This document shows, in pieces, positions 1 through 5,995 of a stretch of 8,126 nucleotides of DNA. Position 1 is the stretch's first letter; each line of letters begins with the position of its first letter. The stretch is taken from NCBI GenBank assembly GCA_031282605.1, contig JAITDK010000023.1:1-8126 (forward strand). The letters are read 5' to 3'. The position numbers were made by a program, and so were the translations under genes. The notes below the pieces were generated by a model. That model was not told the DNA's origin. It made no database searches and worked only from the letters and a program-made list of their open reading frames with translations. The DNA is from Oscillospiraceae bacterium. GTDB taxonomy: Bacteria > Bacillota > Clostridia > Christensenellales > Aristaeellaceae.

Positions 1-193
1 GGTACAGCGTTTCGTACAGGTTGGAGGCAAGGGTGCTGTCCACGGATCGTGAGATATGGAACGGGTCGGTGGTGGTGTACGTCTCCACGATGGCGGTGTT
101 CAGCGTGGTGCGCGGCGTCGATTCTGCGATGGCGGGCGCGGTCAGGGTCAGGAGCATCGCCGCCGCGACGAGCAGGGTTAGGGTGCGTTTCAT
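1..193 (-). CDS. ABC transporter substrate-binding protein, family 5 (peptide/Dpp-Opp type), N-terminal part only
   Basis: This is the first 64 codons of a secreted binding protein, cut by the left edge of the window. Reading down from the ATG at 193-191, the product starts MKRTLTLLVAAAMLLTLTAP and has a basic n-region, a hydrophobic core and a likely signal peptidase I site after AIA (residue 23). There is no lipobox cysteine. The mature start contains NTAIVETYTTTDPFHISRS followed by a SNLYETLY stretch. The latter is the usual N-terminal signature of family 5 (SBP_bac_5) peptide-binding proteins, in which 'LYExL' follows the opening beta strand. GGAGGA lies 6 bases before the ATG. It sits 43 bases downstream of the DppC-like permease on the same strand, so it is the third gene of that operon and would feed peptides to it. 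Ligand unknown; nickel or sugar-oligomer members of the family cannot be excluded. Confidence 0.85.
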   Translation of the reverse strand, partial: MKRTLTLLVAAAMLLTLTAPAIAESTPRTTLNTAIVETYTTTDPFHISRSVDSTLASNLYETLY

Positions 194-236
194 GCGGATT
201 CCTCCAATTTATTTACTGATTTATTATACCGCTTGA

Positions 237-1487
237 TTATCTGCGCAGTTTGGGATCAAGCGCGTCGCGCAGTCCGTCGCCCATCAGGTTGAACGCGAGC
301 ACGGCGATCAATATCGCTATGCCCGGCGCGAGCATCAGATACGGCGCGTTGCGCAGATACTTTTGATACTCCGCGAGCATATAACCCCACTCGGGGTTTG
401 GCGGCTGCAATCCCAGACCCAGGAACGACAGACCGGCTCCGGTCATAATCATCCCGGCGATATAGCTGACCGTTTGCAGTATCAGCGGTCCGATCGCGTT
501 GGGCAGCACATGGCGCAGTATCACGCGCGCCGGACTGGAACCGCACGCGCGCGCGGCCTCGATATATTCCTTATCCACAATGTTCAGTATCACTGCGCGC
601 ACGAACCGCGTGCTTGACGGTATCGATGAGATTGTGATGGCTATCAGCATGTTGTTAAGCCCCGGACCCAGCGCTGCCACGAACGCCAGCGACAGCAGCA
701 CCCCCGGTATACAGTGGAATATATCGCACAGGCGCATGATGATATTGTCCGCCCAATTGCCGAAGTACGCCGCTGCGGAACCCAGCAGCATCCCCGCAGC
801 TATCGAGCACAGCGCGGGCAGAAAGCCCATCGTCAGCGACACGCGCGCGCCATGCAGCACCCTGGCCATTACGTCGCGTCCGACATAGTCGGTTCCCAGC
901 CAGTGTGCGGCGCTGGGCGGCTCGAACTTCGCGCGGACGTTTTGCTTGATGGCCATGTCGAATGGGGTCAGCAGCGGCGCGGCCGCCGCGACGGCGAACA
1001 TAAGGGCGACGATGCATAAACCGACGACGGCGGGTTTGTTCGCGGAAAAAGAGCGCCACAATTCCTTGAGCCGTTCGGCAGGCGGAGGCGGGGTTATATG
1101 CGCGTCGGCGCCGGTCCACGCGCCGACGAGCGGCGTATCGCCCTTCGATGGCGGCGCGAGGATAAATGTGGGCACCGGTTCGCCGCCGACGCGATTAGGA
1201 TGGTTGGAATGGTGGTCAGGAATAGAGAGTTTTGATGGGATGGGCAAGGGCTGATCGACAGACGGCGCGCCATCGGCGTCGGAGGGGGTTCGCTCGGGTT
1301 CGTCGGCGGGTGGGTCTTCCTTCCCTTCCCATACCCTGATCCTGTCCTCAAACCGTTCGACGCGCTCTTCCAGACGTTTGGCAAACCGTTCAATCGGTGT
1401 GACAAGCGCGTCATGGAGCGCGCGTTCGATATCGTCCGCGTTCTTAGGCTTAAACGCGAGGTTGGGGATCCGTCCGCGCTTACTCAT
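237..1487 (-). CDS. dppC: Dipeptide/oligopeptide ABC transporter permease, DppC/OppC type, with long N-terminal extension
   Basis: One of two membrane permeases of a peptide-type importer. Residues 137-416 are a normal DppC/OppC protein. They comprise an OppC N-terminal segment (RLKELWRSFSANKPAVVGL, then a first membrane helix ~153-175), the conserved periplasmic WLGTDYVGRDVMARVLHGAR motif (196-215), and a BPD_transp_1 domain with further helices. The cytoplasmic EAA loop is at 310-316 (EAARACG), where the ATPase docks. Residues 1-136 are extra: typical family members are ~280-300 residues. The extension holds a charged, probably coiled-coil helix (~16-54, many E/R) and a Pro/Asp-rich, probably disordered linker (55-136). 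The ATG has a moderate GAGGCGG site upstream and lies 9 bases after the DppB-like gene's stop. No good start was found near residue 137, so the extension appears real. It could be a regulatory or docking tail. Substrate is not determined by the sequence. Confidence 0.9.
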   Translation of the reverse strand: MSKRGRIPNLAFKPKNADDIERALHDALVTPIERFAKRLEERVERFEDRIRVWEGKEDPPADEPERTPSDADGAPSVDQPLPIPSKLSIPDHHSNHPNRVGGEPVPTFILAPPSKGDTPLVGAWTGADAHITPPPPAERLKELWRSFSANKPAVVGLCIVALMFAVAAAAPLLTPFDMAIKQNVRAKFEPPSAAHWLGTDYVGRDVMARVLHGARVSLTMGFLPALCSIAAGMLLGSAAAYFGNWADNIIMRLCDIFHCIPGVLLSLAFVAALGPGLNNMLIAITISSIPSSTRFVRAVILNIVDKEYIEAARACGSSPARVILRHVLPNAIGPLILQTVSYIAGMIMTGAGLSFLGLGLQPPNPEWGYMLAEYQKYLRNAPYLMLAPGIAILIAVLAFNLMGDGLRDALDPKLRR

Positions 1488-1496
1488 CGCGCCGCC

Positions 1497-2429
1497 TCAC
1501 GACGTGAACCGCGCGCGTATGCGCGGGTCGATCGTGGCGTATATGATGTCTATCAGCAATACGATCAGCATGAATATCATCGCTAAGAATATCGTGCAGC
1601 CCATTACGACGGGCATGTCGCGCTGCTGAATCGCCGTGACGAGCAGACGACCCACGCCCGGTATCGTAAAGATCGTTTCAATTATAACCGTTCCGCCCAA
1701 TAGGCCGGAAAACATCAGCCCCGCGCCGTTGATGATCGGGAGCATGGCGTTCTTGAAAGCGTGCTTCCATATAACGGACGACTCGCGCGCCCCCTTGGCG
1801 CGCGCTGTCTTGATGTATTCCTGGTACACGACGTCAAGCATCGTCACGCGCGTAAGCCGGATGAATCCGCTCGACGAGGGGATCGACATCGCCGCGATGG
1901 GCAGTATATATCCCCGCCAAGATTCCACGCCGTGGGTGGGCAGCATACCCAACGCCAGACTGAACACATACAGCAGCAGGAGCGCGAACCAGAATATCGG
2001 TATAGCCGACAGAAACATCGCGTATACGGTGACGGACGTGTCGATAAACGTCGCGCGGCGCATGGCGGATAGTATCCCCAGCGGCACGCCCAGCACGAGC
2101 ACGGTGAGCACGCTGTAAAAAGCGATCCCCGCCGTGATGGGGAGCCGCGCGACGATCTCGTTTAAAACGGGCGCGTTCGTGCGATACGACCTGCCGAAGT
2201 CGAACCGCGACACGACCCCGCCCAGGAAACTGAAAAACCGCGCGAAAAACGGGCGGTCAAGACCCCATTGAAGGTTGAACGCGTCGACGGCTTCTTTCGT
2301 TGCGGACAACCCCAACTGGATTCGCCCCGGATCGCCCGGTATCAGCGCCAGTATTAAGAACACAACAAATATAACCCCGAACAGGGTTGGAACCAGCAAA
2401 GCTAACCGCTTCAGACAGTAACGCGCCAA
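1497..2429 (-). CDS. dppB: Dipeptide/oligopeptide ABC transporter permease, DppB/OppB type
   Basis: Partner permease of the DppC-like protein, first gene of the operon. The 310-residue product begins MARYCLKRLALLVPTLFGV, the standard DppB opening: a short basic N-terminus, then membrane helix 1. The periplasmic region contains GRSYRTNAPVLNEIVARLPI (79-98). The EAA-type coupling loop is QEYIKTARAKG (203-213), with its invariant Gly at 213. The C-terminus has the family's DPRIRA motif. A longer frame opens at another TTG at 2468, but I chose TTG at 2429. It has AGGGGGT six bases upstream, gives the canonical family N-terminus, and lies downstream of the predicted transcription start (~2463), whereas 2468 does not. 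Length matches the family (~305-320). The encoded partner ATPases are not in the window. Substrate (di-/oligopeptide versus other DppB-family ligands such as nickel) is unknown. Confidence 0.92.
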   Translation of the reverse strand: MARYCLKRLALLVPTLFGVIFVVFLILALIPGDPGRIQLGLSATKEAVDAFNLQWGLDRPFFARFFSFLGGVVSRFDFGRSYRTNAPVLNEIVARLPITAGIAFYSVLTVLVLGVPLGILSAMRRATFIDTSVTVYAMFLSAIPIFWFALLLLYVFSLALGMLPTHGVESWRGYILPIAAMSIPSSSGFIRLTRVTMLDVVYQEYIKTARAKGARESSVIWKHAFKNAMLPIINGAGLMFSGLLGGTVIIETIFTIPGVGRLLVTAIQQRDMPVVMGCTIFLAMIFMLIVLLIDIIYATIDPRIRARFTS

Positions 2430-2442
2430 CGGCTTACCCCCT
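2430..2442 (-). promoter_or_regulatory. Ribosome binding site deciding the DppB start
   Basis: On the minus strand GCAAGGGGGTAAGCCG precedes the TTG at 2429. AGGGGGT is close to the anti-Shine-Dalgarno complement and sits six bases from the start codon. The alternative TTG at 2468 has no comparable site. The start choice is an inference from this site, the family N-terminus and the promoter position. Confidence 0.75.
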
Positions 2443-2470
2443 TGCGAAAGCGAGGTAGGAAATTGCAATC

Positions 2471-2499
2471 ATAGTATCATCACGCGCCGAATCTGTCAA
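2471..2499 (-). promoter_or_regulatory. Sigma-70/sigma-A type promoter of the peptide importer operon
   Basis: On the minus strand, TTGACA (2499-2494) and TACTAT (2476-2471) are separated by exactly 17 bases. The -35 is perfect and the -10 has one mismatch to TATAAT. An AT-rich stretch lies just upstream of the -35. The predicted start is near 2463-2465, giving a leader of about 35 bases that ends in the strong ribosome binding site for the TTG at 2429. Confidence 0.8.
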
Positions 2500-2586
2500 C
2501 CGCTAATTCGTCATTATCCAACAATTTCAAGGCGACGCGGCGAGAATCGATGAATCTGCCGACGAAATATAATTCATATTGGCATG
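2500..2586. other. Intergenic stretch upstream of the peptide importer promoter
   Basis: Non-coding segment between the hydrolase hairpin and the -35 box. It contains a 5-bp inverted repeat AATAT-AATTC-ATATT (2566-2580) and A/T-rich sequence directly upstream of the promoter. These could be an operator or an UP-like element, but nothing identifies a regulator. Confidence 0.3.
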
Positions 2587-2613
2587 CGGCCGGACGGTCT
2601 GTCCGCCCGGCCG
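2587..2613 (-). terminator. GC-rich hairpin after the serine hydrolase gene, probable terminator
   Basis: CGGCCGGACGG (2587-2597), loop TCTGT, and CCGCCCGGCCG (2603-2613) form an 11-bp stem with a single A/C mismatch. It starts 18 bases past the stop codon of the hydrolase gene (2632). The downstream minus-strand sequence is A/T-rich but has no true T-run, so it may act as an inefficient intrinsic terminator or an mRNA 3' stabiliser. It also separates the hydrolase gene from the downstream dpp promoter. Confidence 0.5.
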
Positions 2614-2631
2614 GAACATTGTTCTAGTATG

Positions 2632-4068
2632 TTAATGTCTTGTGAATCGAATCAACCCGACTCGAGGTTCCATATCCGTTTCAATGGCGGAGACGTTCCC
2701 GTCTGCGTCGGTGTGGAACGTCAATAGCAGCGGCATCCTCCCGCCGTCGACCCAGTAGTGGGTCAGGAACGTATCGTAAGAGACGTGTTCCAGCGGCATG
2801 GTCATGCCGTTGTATCGCGCTAGCGTATCGCCGTCACTCACACTCACGGTCAGCGGACCGTAACCCGGCGCGGCGTAATCGCCGACGTAATCATCCGGCG
2901 GATGGGTCCGCAGCGCGCCGGGGTTCTTCTTCGCGACAACGGCCGACCACTGTTTTTCCAGCCCCTCGAGCATTCCATCGACCGCGTTCTTATAGAAATC
3001 GAACCAGTCGGTATCGTCGTGCCCGAGCAGCATATCGCATAGCGTCGCCGCCGCCGCGCCGTGGGCGAACGAACCGTCCGCGTTGCCCAGCGTCACAACG
3101 CCCAGGTTATCGTCAGGGAACAGCAGAACCGCCGCGCCGAACCCATCGATCGCGCCGCCGTGGTTAACGCGCGCGTGTCCCCGGTAAGCGCTGCCGCTCC
3201 AGCCGAAACCGTAGGAGGTCTGCAATGTATGAGGCGGCTTCGCGCCTTGAAGTATTACGCGCTGCGCGCGCAGTTCGCGCATCGTTTCCTCGCTGATGAC
3301 GCGCGCGCCCTGCCATGAACCGTCGCCCAGCATGAACGCGTTCCACTTGGCCATGTCCGCGGCGGTCGACGTGACCACGCCGCAGCCGCCCATCGCGTCC
3401 ACCTCGTAGTATGGGATGCGGAGCAAACGTTCTCCGTCGAAACGGTACGGTCGAGCGGCGTTCTCATCCTGATCCATACCTTTTATACGCGCGTAACTGC
3501 GCGCCATACCCAGCGGCCCGAATATCCTTTCCTCAAGAAACTGGCTCCACGGCTTGCCGGACACGCGCTCGACGATGTACCCCAGCAGCGTATACATCAG
3601 GTTGGAGTATTCATACCCGGCGCGCAGATCGCGATCCATGGGCAGCTCGCGCAGCAGTTCGCAGTATTCGCGGGTTGTGCGTCCCGGCCAGTCCGGCGCG
3701 GAATACCACGCCAGATCATGCCCGGCTACGCCTGTCATATGCGTCAGCGCGTCGGCGATCGTGGCGCGCGCGCCTGCTATGTCGTCCTTCAGCGCGAACT
3801 CCGGCCAGTGCTTGCGGATGCGGTCGCCCCAGCCCAGCTTGCCTTCATCCTTGAGGATGCCCAGGCACGCCGAGGTCATCGCCTTCGTGCACGAGCCTAT
3901 GCAGTAGCGAGTATCCTCGTTCGGTGTCAGCCGCTTCTCGATATCCCTGTATCCGGCGCCGCCGATGCGTTCGGTTTTGCCGTCGCGGATTGTGGCGTAC
4001 ATCACGCCGGGTACGTGGAACGCGTCCAGCCGTTCCGCCAGTTTCGATTCAAACGCGGTGTAATCCAC
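2632..4068 (-). CDS. Serine hydrolase, beta-lactamase/penicillin-binding-protein-like family (peptidase S12 clan)
   Basis: A 478-residue enzyme of the PF00144 family, which includes D-aminopeptidases, D,D-peptidases, esterases and class C-like beta-lactamases. The nucleophile motif SxxK is SCTK (Ser59, Lys62). The second motif YxN is YSN (Tyr154-Asn156). The third motif, equivalent to KTG, is HGG (His303-Gly305), common in the S12 peptidase/esterase branch. Residues ~390-478 form a separate C-terminal beta-type region starting near YVGDY, resembling the DUF3471-like domain of Pab87-type peptidases. There is no signal peptide, so it should be cytoplasmic. Start is GTG; a GGGAG site lies about 12 bases upstream, rather far. 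It is transcribed alone, between two transporter operons, and divergently from the amino-acid importer. A role in hydrolysing imported peptides or D-amino-acid-containing compounds is an inference. Antibiotic resistance is not supported by the sequence. Confidence 0.9.
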   Translation of the reverse strand: MDYTAFESKLAERLDAFHVPGVMYATIRDGKTERIGGAGYRDIEKRLTPNEDTRYCIGSCTKAMTSACLGILKDEGKLGWGDRIRKHWPEFALKDDIAGARATIADALTHMTGVAGHDLAWYSAPDWPGRTTREYCELLRELPMDRDLRAGYEYSNLMYTLLGYIVERVSGKPWSQFLEERIFGPLGMARSYARIKGMDQDENAARPYRFDGERLLRIPYYEVDAMGGCGVVTSTAADMAKWNAFMLGDGSWQGARVISEETMRELRAQRVILQGAKPPHTLQTSYGFGWSGSAYRGHARVNHGGAIDGFGAAVLLFPDDNLGVVTLGNADGSFAHGAAAATLCDMLLGHDDTDWFDFYKNAVDGMLEGLEKQWSAVVAKKNPGALRTHPPDDYVGDYAAPGYGPLTVSVSDGDTLARYNGMTMPLEHVSYDTFLTHYWVDGGRMPLLLTFHTDADGNVSAIETDMEPRVGLIRFTRH

Positions 4069-4100
4069 GGTAATTCGATTCTCCCTTCGGGTTGCGTGGC

Positions 4101-4106
4101 ATTATA
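4101..4106 (-). promoter_or_regulatory. Possible -10 element of the serine hydrolase gene
   Basis: The minus strand shows a perfect TATAAT (4106-4101) in the sequence ATACCATATAATGCC. It lies about 32 bases before the GTG start and just upstream of a GGGAG ribosome binding site. No acceptable TTGACA-like hexamer is present 16-18 bases further upstream, and no TG extension is seen, so this is a weak call. Confidence 0.4.
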
Positions 4107-4328
4107 TGGTATATATTCGCCGGACGGGCTCGGAAATCCTGCGGTCGGCGCGTGGCAGGGTTGAAAATGTATGCGACGACGATTGTTCGCCGCCCGATTC
4201 GCTGTGGGATTTAGAAGTTTCATCGCGCATATTATGCAAATAACCTCGAAACAGAACGGTTTGCGCCCTCGAACGGAGCTGTGTTGAAAGTACGGTGCTG
4301 CGGCTGTTCAAATTCGGCAATCCTCCGC
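4107..4328. other. Divergent intergenic region without a recognisable gene
   Basis: This is most of the ~380-base gap between the serine hydrolase (minus) and the amino-acid importer operon (plus). Open frames here are short, have no ribosome binding site and resemble no family I know. A short palindrome GCATA-T-TATGC lies at 4227-4237. No tRNA, T-box or known riboswitch core was recognised. Confidence 0.4.
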
Positions 4329-4357
4329 TTGACAGGCTTGTATAAAAAATGTATACT
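4329..4357 (+). promoter_or_regulatory. Sigma-70/sigma-A type promoter of the amino-acid importer operon
   Basis: TTGACA (4329-4334) and TATACT (4352-4357) are spaced by 17 bases. The -35 is perfect and the -10 has one mismatch. The spacer and -10 contain an inverted repeat GTATA-N7-TATAC (4340-4344 / 4352-4356) that overlaps where polymerase binds and could be an operator. The predicted start is near 4364, leaving a leader of about 84 bases. Confidence 0.82.
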
Positions 4358-4363
4358 TACCAC

Positions 4364-4447
4364 AGTTCACCTGCTATTTATGCGGACTGCGGGTCGTCGC
4401 GGACGGTAAGGTAAGCGGGGAACTATGTATAACAGGAGGGGTATTTT
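4364..4447 (+). promoter_or_regulatory. 5' leader of the amino-acid importer operon, with strong ribosome binding site
   Basis: The leader ends in AGGAGGGG (4434-4441), six bases before the ATG, predicting efficient translation. Its first bases AGTTC (4364-4368) can pair with GAACT (4420-4424) just upstream of the ribosome binding site, with two further C-G pairs inside. A mini reading frame MYNRRGIL (ATG at 4425) ends in a TGA overlapping the binding-protein ATG. The leader is too short for most metabolite riboswitches and none was recognised. Confidence 0.45.
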
Positions 4448-5269
4448 ATGAAACGTGTATCATTGTTCCTGGCGCTGATCCTGGCCGCGGCGATGCTGTT
4501 CGGCACGGTTGCTTACGCAGATAAGCTGGATGATATCAAGGCTTCGGGCAAACTGATTGTCGGCAGCGAACTCAACTTCCCGCCATACGAATTCTACTTC
4601 ACGAACCCGGAAACCGGCGAGGAAGAGGCTCAGGGATTCGAGATGCAGCTGGCGCGCGGCATCGCGGACGCGCTGGGGGTTGAGCTTGACCTGCGCGATC
4701 AGTCGTTCAGCGGGCTTATAACCGCCTTGCGCAGCGGCGAACTGGACTGCATCATATCGGGCATGTCGATCAAGCCCGAGCGCGCGGAGGTTGTGGACTT
4801 CTCGAACGCGTACTTCGGCGGCACGCAGATTCTGCTATCCAGCGCGAAGCTCGCGGATAGCCTGGCCGTACCTGAAGATTTGGCCGGAAAGAATCTGGGC
4901 GCGCAGACCGGCTCGTTGCAGGCGGGCGTCGCCGAGGAGCAGTTCGCCTCCGCCAATATAGTGCTGATGGATAAGGTTCCTCTGTTGGTGTATGAACTGC
5001 GCCTGGGCAATCTGGACGCCGTGCTGCTGACCGACGTCGTCGCGCAAACGTACACCACGCTCTATCCCGACGAGCTGAAGATCACTACCGTGCCCGTCGT
5101 ATACTCCAGTCCCGGATCCGGCATAGCCGTGCAAAAGGGCGATAACGAAACGTTGCTGGCGTTCCTCAATGATTATATCGCGCAGGTGAAGGGCGACGGC
5201 ACGTTTGATCAATGGTTCGCCGACGCCGTCGCGCTGAACGCGCAGCTGGTAGCCGCCGAAGAGGAGTAA
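4448..5269 (+). CDS. Amino-acid ABC transporter substrate-binding protein, family 3
   Basis: The 273-residue extracytoplasmic receptor of a polar amino-acid (PAAT) importer. Residues 1-24 are a signal peptide (Lys-Arg, hydrophobic core, AYA cleavage before Asp25). No cysteine is present, so it is not a lipoprotein. The mature protein opens LDDIKASGKLIVGSE, then NFPPYEF, the standard SBP_bac_3 start. The ligand signature MSIKPERAEVVDFS carries Arg112, which by family homology binds the amino acid carboxylate. GAQTGS (151-156) and Asp196 in VLLTDVVAQ correspond to the other ligand contacts, the Asp binding the amino group. Two lobes with a C-terminal GTFDQWF motif complete the fold, and length is normal for the family. 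It is first in its operon, with the best ribosome binding site and a hairpin after it, consistent with higher expression than the membrane parts. The exact amino acid is not predictable. Confidence 0.93.
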   Translation: MKRVSLFLALILAAAMLFGTVAYADKLDDIKASGKLIVGSELNFPPYEFYFTNPETGEEEAQGFEMQLARGIADALGVELDLRDQSFSGLITALRSGELDCIISGMSIKPERAEVVDFSNAYFGGTQILLSSAKLADSLAVPEDLAGKNLGAQTGSLQAGVAEEQFASANIVLMDKVPLLVYELRLGNLDAVLLTDVVAQTYTTLYPDELKITTVPVVYSSPGSGIAVQKGDNETLLAFLNDYIAQVKGDGTFDQWFADAVALNAQLVAAEEE

Positions 5270-5294
5270 GGATTAAGGATTAAGGGTTAAGGAG
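5267..5294 (+). repeat. Four tandem copies of a TAAGGAT heptamer
   Basis: TAAGGAT, TAAGGAT, TAAGGGT and TAAGGAG follow one another from the stop codon of the binding-protein gene, whose TAA is the start of copy 1. The seven-base period places TAA stops in all three frames. The run leads directly into the hairpin at 5298-5316 and looks like part of an intergenic repeat element. Confidence 0.75.
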
Positions 5295-5297
5295 TAG

Positions 5298-5316
5298 GGG
5301 CGGCGTTCAGCCGCCC
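5298..5316 (+). terminator. Hairpin between binding protein and permease: attenuator or mRNA stabiliser
   Basis: GGGCGGC (5298-5304), loop GTTCA, and GCCGCCC (5310-5316) form a perfect 7-bp stem. There is no T-run after it, and the genes on both sides are functionally coupled, so full termination is unlikely. A role in lowering permease expression relative to the binding protein, or in protecting the 3' end of the upstream message, is the usual interpretation for such hairpins. This is inferred. Confidence 0.5.
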
Positions 5317-5326
5317 GTTCCGTACG

Positions 5327-5995
5327 ATGATCCAATTCGAGAAAATCTATACCATATTCGTCAGCAAGTTTCCCTCGCTGGTGAACGGCGTGGTCGTGAC
5401 GCTGCGCCTGGCCATGTGGACCGTACTGTTTGGTACGGTTCTAGGCATTATTATAGCGGTGCTGCGGCGGATGAAGTTCGCGCCGATACGGTGGATCGTC
5501 AGCGCGTATGTCGCGTTCATCCGTGGCACGCCTCTGCTGGTGCAGGTGCTGCTGTTCGTGTACGGTCTGCCTCAATTGGGGGTTCGGCTGCCGCGCGAGC
5601 TGATCAGCATATTTGCGCTGGTGTTCAACTCGGGCGCGTATATGGCGGAGATCATCCGCGCGGGCATCCAGGCGATCGACCGCGGTCAGAACGAGGCCGC
5701 AGAGTCGCTGGGCATGACGCGCGTGAAGACGATGATATATATCGTCCTGCCCCAGGCCGTCAAGACAACGCTGCCCGCGATGGGCAACGAGTTCATTGTC
5801 ATCATAAAGGAATCCTCCATCCTCTACGCGGTCGGGATATACGAGCTGACGTACCAGGCGAACAAGATCGCCTCCACCAACTACCTGTATATCGAGACCA
5901 TGCTCGTCGCCGCGCTGATCTACTTCGTACTGACATACGTGTGCAGCAAGCTGCTCTCGTTACTGGAAAGGTGGATGAGGCGGAGTGAGCGATAA
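5327..5995 (+). CDS. Amino-acid ABC transporter permease, HisM/GlnP type
   Basis: The 222-residue membrane subunit of the polar amino-acid importer, probably acting as a homodimer because only one permease gene is present. An amphipathic N-terminus and a first helix carrying GVVVTLRLAMWTVLFGTVLG (21-40) match the HisM/GlnP family. RGTPLLVQ (66-73) is the family's hallmark after helix 2. The cytoplasmic coupling loop is EAAESLGMTRVKT (123-135), with Ala-Ala and Gly129, followed by the usual IVLPQAVKTTLPA. The C-terminus is basic (RWMRRSER). Length is typical. The ATG is the only start in the open frame, yet no Shine-Dalgarno lies near it: the closest, AAGGAG (5289-5294), is 32 bases away across the hairpin. 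The stop overlaps the ATPase start by 11 bases, implying translational coupling. Confidence 0.94.
   Translation: MIQFEKIYTIFVSKFPSLVNGVVVTLRLAMWTVLFGTVLGIIIAVLRRMKFAPIRWIVSAYVAFIRGTPLLVQVLLFVYGLPQLGVRLPRELISIFALVFNSGAYMAEIIRAGIQAIDRGQNEAAESLGMTRVKTMIYIVLPQAVKTTLPAMGNEFIVIIKESSILYAVGIYELTYQANKIASTNYLYIETMLVAALIYFVLTYVCSKLLSLLERWMRRSER

Noticed and set aside
223..228. Minus-strand TATAAT before the family 5 binding-protein gene, considered as an internal promoter
   Set aside because: No -35-like hexamer at 16-18 bases and no TG extension. The A/T-rich gap makes a chance match likely.
21..236. Plus-strand 71-codon frame
   Set aside because: It is antisense to the binding-protein start, whose signal peptide, family motif and ribosome binding site are all on the minus strand.
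655..1119. Long antisense and alternate-frame open frames over the DppC-like gene, and similar ones over the other genes
   Set aside because: They are shadows caused by the high GC content. The real frames have family motifs, good starts and operon spacing, and the shadows have none.
2434..2472. 12-codon minus-strand frame (MIAISYLAFARG) ending at the DppB ribosome binding site, considered as a leader peptide
   Set aside because: Its ATG overlaps the -10 box and lies upstream of the predicted transcription start, so it should not be in the mRNA. It also lacks a ribosome binding site.
2614..2624. GAACATTGTTC palindrome, considered as a LexA/SOS box
   Set aside because: The Gram-positive LexA box needs four bases between GAAC and GTTC. 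Here there are three, and the site lies downstream of a gene, not at a promoter.
4102..4320. Minus-strand 72-codon frame in the divergent intergenic region
   Set aside because: No ribosome binding site, no recognisable domain and low-complexity Ser/Arg composition. It runs through the region that holds the hydrolase -10 candidate.
4364..4447. Leader considered as a T-box or amino-acid riboswitch
   Set aside because: Only about 84 bases, with no T-box consensus, no known aptamer core and no terminator before the gene.
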